Assembly (NCBI GenBank): GCA_008638375.1
Contig: CM018052.1
Span: 30,698,239 to 30,762,238 of the forward strand
Direction: 5' to 3'
Origin: Nyssa sinensis
Lineage: Eukaryota > Streptophyta > Magnoliopsida > Cornales > Nyssaceae
DNA: 64,000 nucleotides
Shown: positions 60,701-64,000 of the stretch, piece after piece
Position numbering within the stretch: the first letter of the stretch is position 1
Layout: the number at the start of each line of letters is the position of its first letter
Made by a program: the position numbers and the translations under genes
Notes under the pieces: model-generated
Told to the model about the DNA's origin: nothing
Seen by the model: only the letters and a program-made list of their open reading frames with translations
Databases searched by the model: none

Positions 60701-61420
60701 AACAACCTTAGTAAACCCCACAAGCTTAGCTCGAATGAGAACGCCTTGTAGCCACGGGTGGGCTGTGGGGTATCTGTGCACATCCTGAGTTTGCCCACAC
60801 GTCCAAGGGCCATGGTTAGAAATATTCTTCATCAGAAAAAAATAAAATAAAAGAGTAGTTATTTGTGGAAATCAACTGATATTAATGTTCCATGACAGAA
60901 AAGAGCAAGGTACAAGAAAATCATCCGGCGGCACATGGATTTTGACACCATAAGATCAAGAATTGCCAGCTGCTCCATCATGTCGGCAAAAGAACTCTTC
61001 CGAGATCTGCTTTTACTAGCCAACAATGCCTTGGTCTTTTATTCCAAAAGAACACGTGAATACAAGTCTGCAATGCTCCTTAGAGATATTGTCACCAAAG
61101 CGTATCGGCAGCACTACAAGGACTCCAACAAAACTGCCCCCACCATTTTTCCTATATCACCATTGTGTAATCCTCCCGTTAAACCCCGGAGCTTACGCCA
61201 GCATAAATGCAAAATGTCGGCAAATGTTCCCGGTGCTGAAAATTTTGTTTCTTGGACTTCACTAGGATGTAAAAAACAAAGTAATGCTGATTCCTCTCCT
61301 TCAGTGGAGTCAGCTATGGCAAAGAAGGGTATCAGCAGGATAGGACATTTTGGACGCGGACCCCCTAATCAATGCCCTAAAACTCAAATGAAGGAAAGAA
61401 AGAGAGTTCAGCGACCGTAA
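44575..61420 (+). CDS. SANT/Myb-like and bromodomain-containing protein
   Basis: Exons 44575-44736, 51681-51730, 59362-59439, 60036-60648 and 60899-61420 join in frame to 474 residues. Residues 13-72 are a SANT/Myb-like domain (W14, W17, G-A-V-L-R-H-G-T-x-D-W, then C-K-A-K-Y-x-D-L). Residues 73-115 are a likely coiled coil (K-R-R-V-A-E-L-R, E-K-S-E-D-S-I-G-S-L-E-S-K-L). A basic cluster at 208-217 (RKRRGKRKRK) is a probable nuclear signal. Residues about 273-372 are a bromodomain (R-x-R-Y-K-K-I-I-R-R-H-M-D-F-D-T-I, S-A-K-E-L-F-R-D-L, N-N-A-L-V-F-Y). At the usual acetyl-lysine-binding Asn after that Tyr there is Ser350, so binding may be altered. The tail is basic. The architecture matches plant 'DNA-binding bromodomain' proteins of nuclear chromatin; the precise complex is not known from sequence. 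The upstream frame has no other ATG. Confidence 0.93.
45272..45518. mobile_element. MITE ending in a (CCACTG)n array, gene 2 intron 1
   Basis: CACTTGGTAG occurs at 45262-45271 and again at 45518-45527, a 9-10 bp duplication of the type made by Mutator-like elements. The left end GCGACGGATTCAG and the right end (inverse: CAGTGGCGGAGCCA) are imperfect inverted repeats. A long G-run lies at 45300-45317. The right end is expanded into about seven CCACTG units (45481-45520). Confidence 0.65.
46319..47019. other. Possible LTR fragment in gene 2 intron 1
   Basis: The block begins TGTCACGGGGCC and has few AT-rich runs, unlike its surroundings. It contains no coding domain, and neither a partner LTR nor target duplication was found. 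Confidence 0.3.
47025..47545. mobile_element. MITE with about 20-bp inverted repeats, gene 2 intron 1
   Basis: The left end GGTTATCAAAATTGCAATCC (47026-47045) pairs with the right end, which reads GGTTCTTAAAATTGGAATCC on the - strand (47523-47542). GCCCA occurs just outside both ends (47020-47024 and 47546-47550). Near the left end the phrase AGGATTGTAC is repeated. Non-coding, AT-rich interior. Confidence 0.7.
48743..48775. repeat. (AT)n microsatellite beside the TRIM
   Basis: A TATATA run directly abuts LTR 1; a similar run (49078-49106) follows LTR 2, suggesting insertion into a pre-existing AT tract. Confidence 0.8.
48776..49075 (+). mobile_element. Complete TRIM retrotransposon, 300 bp
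   Basis: LTR 1 (48776-48889) begins TGTTGGAATGTC and ends CCTTACA. TGGTATCAGAGCC (48892-48904) is the classic tRNA-Met primer-binding site. After a short spacer, the purine-rich GGTTTAGGAGG precedes LTR 2 (48959 to about 49075), which repeats LTR 1 (GAATGTC, CCCCTCTGTGCGGTCTATAA, GGGTTTTAAGGAGTTGAAT). There is no coding capacity. It was inserted in an (AT)n tract, so the target duplication is unclear. Confidence 0.9.
49549..50287. mobile_element. Non-autonomous hAT-type element with perfect 8-bp target duplication
   Basis: GTGTAGAA stands directly before (49541-49548) and after (50288-50295) the element. The left end CAATGTTTTAAAACCCGGAC pairs with the right end, which on the - strand reads CAATGTTTTCAGACCCAGAT. 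Subterminal regions on both sides are full of CCGGTT and GGTTGAACC motifs, as hAT transposase-binding zones often are. The interior is AT-rich and codes for nothing. Confidence 0.88.
51314..51560. repeat. 134-bp tandem duplication in gene 2 intron 1
   Basis: The unit starting CCCAGTTGGTCAATTTTCTA at 51314 recurs at 51448. Both contain CATGCCTTTCCAGCAAATTA and CACCTTTTATATGCTAGCA. The few differences point to a fairly recent duplication. Confidence 0.9.
51895..52270 (-). pseudogene. LINE (L1-type) ORF2 C-terminal fragment, gene 2 intron 2
   Basis: The - strand reads E-M-R-M-L-R-S-I-Y, T-R-K-D-K, N-E-Y-I-H-K-I-V-G-V, R-E-N-R-L-K-W-H-D-H-V-Q-R-R, the strongly conserved last part of many plant LINE reverse transcriptases. 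Its tail (51900-51935) carries the ATTTGGGGTCACC 3'-end phrase. The 5' part is missing, so only a relic remains. Confidence 0.85.
52412..52901. repeat. 244-bp tandem duplication spanning host flank and LTR edge
   Basis: Unit 1 (52412-52655) and unit 2 (52656-52901) both start ATGGTAGGCCCACCTCGAAG, run through ATTTGCAATTG and TAGTAACCAGTGAA, and continue into the copia LTR (TGATCTAACAAAG...). Unit 1 therefore carries a truncated extra LTR at 52551-52655. An (AG)n run in unit 1 is shorter in unit 2. Confidence 0.85.
53024..53298 (-). pseudogene. Copia RNase H remnant (intron 2 element)
   Basis: The - strand contains C-E-N-K-S-I-I-Q-S-A-H-N-S, H-T-K-H-T-E-I-D-C-H-F-V-R and Q-L-V-D-F-F-T-K-S, the typical last third of a copia RNase H. 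It lies just upstream of the 3' LTR. Confidence 0.85.
53744..54400 (-). pseudogene. Copia reverse transcriptase remnant (intron 2 element)
   Basis: 54146-54397 shows N-T-W-E-L, N-W-V-Y-K-I-K, E-R-Y-K-A-R-L-V-A-N-G-F and F-A-P-V-A-K, the start of the copia RT. Y-V-D-D with both Asp residues lies at about 53920. L-G-S-L-S-Y-F-L-G-I-D-V follows. Frameshifts between 53940 and 54150 split the domain. Confidence 0.9.
54915..55422 (+). mobile_element. hAT-like MITE, copy 2 (inside the copia element)
   Basis: The ends are CTAGGAAGTATGGACATT and, on the other strand, CTAAGCACAAACATGGAC. Flanks are CTCACCAT (54907-54914) and TTCACCAT (55423-55430), an 8-bp duplication with one mismatch. It shares the terminal zone (CATTATATTTTG, CACGTATCC) and the ATATTCAACGTGTC internal motif with copy 3. 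Confidence 0.8.
55424..56282 (-). pseudogene. Copia GAG-pre-integrase and integrase remnants (intron 2 element)
   Basis: 55905-56282 has W-H-F-H-L-G-H-I-S and C-N-S-C-K-L-K-K followed by P-S-D-V-W. 55774-55998 continues with Y-Y-V-S-F-I-D-D. 55424-55687 carries the core end (T-I-H-L-I-N-R-I-P-S) and the F-E-R-L-C-G-Q-P-P motif. Frameshifts separate the parts. Confidence 0.85.
56484..56994 (+). mobile_element. hAT-like MITE, copy 3 (inside the copia element)
   Basis: The ends are CTATGAAGCACGAACATT and, on the other strand, CTAAGAAGCATGGATACG. Flanks CTTGCCAG (56476-56483) and GTTGCCTG (56995-57002) match at 6 of 8 positions. Same orientation as copy 2, opposite to copy 1. Confidence 0.75.
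57340..58092 (-). pseudogene. Copia gag with CCHC knuckle (intron 2 element)
   Basis: The start at 58092 gives M-T-S-G-N-F, then N-N-Y-A-Y-W-A. Several in-frame stops follow. Near 57350-57380 the - strand shows C-S-F-C-R-E-N-D-H-W-K-A-Q-C, a CX2CX4HX4C knuckle. Confidence 0.7.
58854..59361. other. Remainder of gene 2 intron 2
   Basis: No gene or clear repeat is seen. The 3' splice site TTGCTTCTTAG ends at 59361. Confidence 0.5.
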
Positions 61421-62330
61421 AAATGTTGTAGTATATTTTCCTTTTATTTGGTTAATCTCCTAGGTCTTACAGTCAGTAAATAGGGTTAAATCAGGTTGTT
61501 TATATGATCTTTTGGTGTAAAAAATCTCCTTTAACATGGGGATTGTAGAGTTGCATAATTGCATTGTAAAAGGAAAAGCATGAAATGTAACATTTACACG
61601 GATGAATGAAGTTCTGCATCCTCAAGATAGATCAGTGTTTAGCAGGTACATTTTAAGAATTCATGTGATGCTATGCACAGAATGAGATCCTGAAGGTGAA
61701 AGAATGTATTGTGGACTATAGAAGATTATCATCATAGTATATATATATGCTTAAACAAAAAATTGTGGATTTTACAATGTATTTTTAGGCTATAGTTTTC
61801 CCAGAGATGTTAAACAGAGTTCCATTAATTTCCTGATAATGGGTTTCTTCTACATGCACTTATCTTCCAATGCAACAATAGCATTGGTTTTTTTTAAATC
61901 CCCAACAATAAACAAAAGGAAAGGGATTTGAAGTCGAGCTATGTGGGGAGATAGAAGTTATTTAATGGGACAATCAGTAGGACAATGGTACTATTATAGT
62001 GTGACGCTTTAGATATCACTTCGCAAGCGTGCATATGTGACAAATTTTATAGAAGTTGTTTAGCAAATGTTTTATCATACTAATATATTTTTTGGGATGT
62101 AATGTCATACTACATCAATACAATGACATAGTGTGACTGTTTTACTAAATAATTTTTCAACCAAAGAAACCTAGGGTAGGTCCTTTGATTCTTTAGCGTT
62201 GGTTTTAATAACATGAATCAAGCCATTTGTAAATTTATGAAAATTATGATTTGAAGGAACTTAAAATTATTTCATGTATTACAATCAATTAAATAGTACT
62301 AGTACAATTATGGACTCTAGATAGACAATC
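61421..62330. other. Gene 2 3' UTR and AT-rich spacer
   Basis: The stretch after the TAA at 61418-61420 is AT-rich; a plausible 3' UTR extends to about 61620. Nothing else is recognisable. Confidence 0.45.
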
Positions 62331-62450
62331 TAACTAAGTGATTGGGTGGAAATAAATGTTCACATTCTTCCTAATGGAGGAGTGAGATTTGAACGCATGA
62401 CCTATAATTTAAGAGAAGGAATGACTGGTCAATTGAGTTAGTTCCGGTTG
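62330..62450 (-). repeat. SINE-like fragment
   Basis: On the - strand TAACTCAATTGACCAG (A-box-like) is followed about 35 bp later by GGTCATGCGTTCAAATCTC (B-box-like). The distance fits a tRNA-derived promoter; no clear poly-A tail. Confidence 0.45.
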
Positions 62451-62634
62451 GTTAAAATTACTTCACTTTTAGAAATGTGGCTAAGTGGCCATTCAAATTC
62501 AAGGTGATTTCCAACCCACGTAACTGAGCGAGGGAATAGACTTTGGTCCAGTCCAATAGGCCTCTGTCTGGTTAAAATTTTTGTTATCAAGGCCCAAGTT
62601 GGAGGGATCCAAATCCAATAGGCCAATTGCTATA

Positions 62635-62760
62635 AAGTTTGTCCTGCATCGAATAGGTACTGGTATATCATGAAGCTTATAAAACAAGTATAGTACTTCT
62701 ACATAACAAATTAATATTTTGAGTTGAAGACCCAAACCGTGATAGTAGTATCAAAGCAGA
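62635..62760 (+). repeat. Decayed TRIM-like LTR with primer-binding-site remnant
   Basis: TGTCCTGCATCG resembles the TGTCCCACATCG start of other small LTRs here. About 100 bp later TAGTATCAAAGCAGACC resembles a tRNA-Met primer site (TGGTATCAGAGC). No second LTR was found. Confidence 0.4.
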
Positions 62761-63539
62761 CCTGACTGCTTATTTGTTGTCTCCCAAGTGTTTGAGCTGA
62801 AGACTTGCCGCCGCCACTATTTTATAGTCGGAAGTTACCTCGATATCAAGCCCCAAGTATGACGGAGCCAAGATAATTTGGGTGAGTTAGGCTTGCCTTA
62901 TAATTATGCATAATTTGAATATTTTTTAAGAACTTTCCATTTTCACAATAAGTGAGGACTATTGAGTAATTTAATTTTTGGATTTCAAGTGCTATGATGA
63001 ATTTAACATATAATTGATGGGTTTCAGTAACCCAAATTACATTGGTCTCATTAGCATAATAGCCATGGAACTTGCTCCCTAATAGCCTTGAATTAGTATT
63101 TGGACAAGATATAGATTAATCTGAAGGTTTGAAGGAGGTTAGTTTCCAATATTTATGGATGTAAGGTTGTTGCCTGTGGCTTGATAATTTCAAATATGTT
63201 AATAACATATTAATAGATCACATAATTTTACGTGCTTAAAAGATTCTTAATCTAAACCACATTAAAGACGGGTTTTGTCTCACCTGATATGCATTTTTTG
63301 GATACATAATTAAGGAATAATTAGTTGTAAGTCCATTTTATGAACTCGGTTGGAGTGTGAGCATACTCTCTATCAGCTTTTCATTACATATCTATTCGTA
63401 CGTGTGTTTTTTAATTCAGGTCCTTTGTTGATTAGCTGACCCATATTTATTTTTTAAATGACGATTATGCCCTTTATCGTATTAGTTAGTAAGAGAATGT
63501 GAGGTGTTAAGTTTTTTGCAACGAGCTTGTTGGCATGTG

Positions 63540-63753
63540 TTAAAAATTGGAGGCCTAACTCTAAATTAGTTCCTTAAAACCCAGGTGTTAAGGAGAGGGA
63601 GAGAGAGCAGAGCCCTTATATATAGACCAGAGGAGTTAGAGACGGGCGATGTGGGACAATCTAACACGTCCCCTGGACTACATTGCCCGCGGAGGACCCT
63701 TATATATAGACCAGAGAAGTTAGAGACGAGCGATGTGGGACAATCCAATAACA
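63540..63753 (-). repeat. TRIM-like LTR with its 5' part duplicated in tandem
   Basis: On the - strand TGTTATTGGATTGTCCCACA (from 63753) and TGTTAGATTGTCCCACATCG (from 63666) head two tandem units, 87 bp apart. Each has CGTCTCTAACT and a TATATATAAGGG TATA-like box. The second unit continues to AACACCTGGGTTTTAAGGAA, the same end phrase as the complete TRIM at 48776-49075. Confidence 0.7.
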
Positions 63754-64000
63754 TGTATTTCTAAAAAAATTAAAATTTTGAAATTCAATAACTTTTATAA
63801 TATAAAACTATTTCTTCTAAAATTAATATTTTTGGACCCTAAAATTCAAGATTTCTTAAACAATATCCATATTGCATATAAAACTTTGAATTTTTTTTTA
63901 ATAATTTTGAACCATGATGTTCTATCAGGAGCAAAATAACATGTTAATTAACTTCAAATAATTTTTTGTATTCCTAAGAAGTATATAACTAAATCAAAAG

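Overview
The window looks like nuclear DNA of a dicot flowering plant. It is AT-rich, has two split genes with GT-AG introns of up to about 7.6 kb, and carries dense nested LTR retrotransposons, TRIM-like elements, MITEs, LINE and SINE relics. The species cannot be named from the sequence alone. There are two real host genes, both on the + strand. Gene 1 (8042-23140) is a katanin p80 WD40 regulatory subunit (KTN80 type). All 18 exons could be joined in frame to a 781-residue product. Gene 2 (44575-61420) is a SANT/Myb plus bromodomain chromatin protein of 474 residues in five exons. Its first two introns (6.9 and 7.6 kb) are swollen by transposons.

Layout. 1-2861: decayed Ty1/copia element on the - strand, cut by the window edge. 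3400-7740: AT-rich intergenic DNA with a LINE 3' end (about 5750-6215) and a SINE-like piece (about 6900-6995). 8042-23140: KTN80, whose introns hold a tRNA-derived SINE, a LINE tail, an hAT-like MITE and several long poly-G tracts. 23600-27585: AT-rich intergenic repeats. 27586-42517: a 14.9-kb Ty3/gypsy element of the Tat/Retand type on the - strand. It has two LTRs of about 517 bp, an antisense extra ORF next to its 3' LTR, a 60-bp tandem array, and a 4.45-kb solo LTR nested in its pol with a perfect 5-bp target duplication. Its 5' end carries a second, 181-bp LTR-like block with its own primer-binding site. 42518-44574: spacer and the gene 2 promoter and 5' UTR. 44575-61420: gene 2. Intron 1 contains a MITE ending in a hexanucleotide array, another MITE, a complete 300-bp TRIM, an hAT-type element with a perfect 8-bp duplication and a 134-bp duplication. 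Intron 2 contains a LINE fragment and a Ty1/copia element that itself received two copies of the MITE family found in KTN80 intron 15. 61421-64000: 3' spacer with SINE- and TRIM-like pieces.

The host genes act in different processes (microtubule severing; chromatin reading), and nothing suggests joint function. The retroelement genes are dead: frameshifts, stops and changed catalytic residues are visible. No new defence or enzymatic system is seen. The most interesting material is the transposon architecture.
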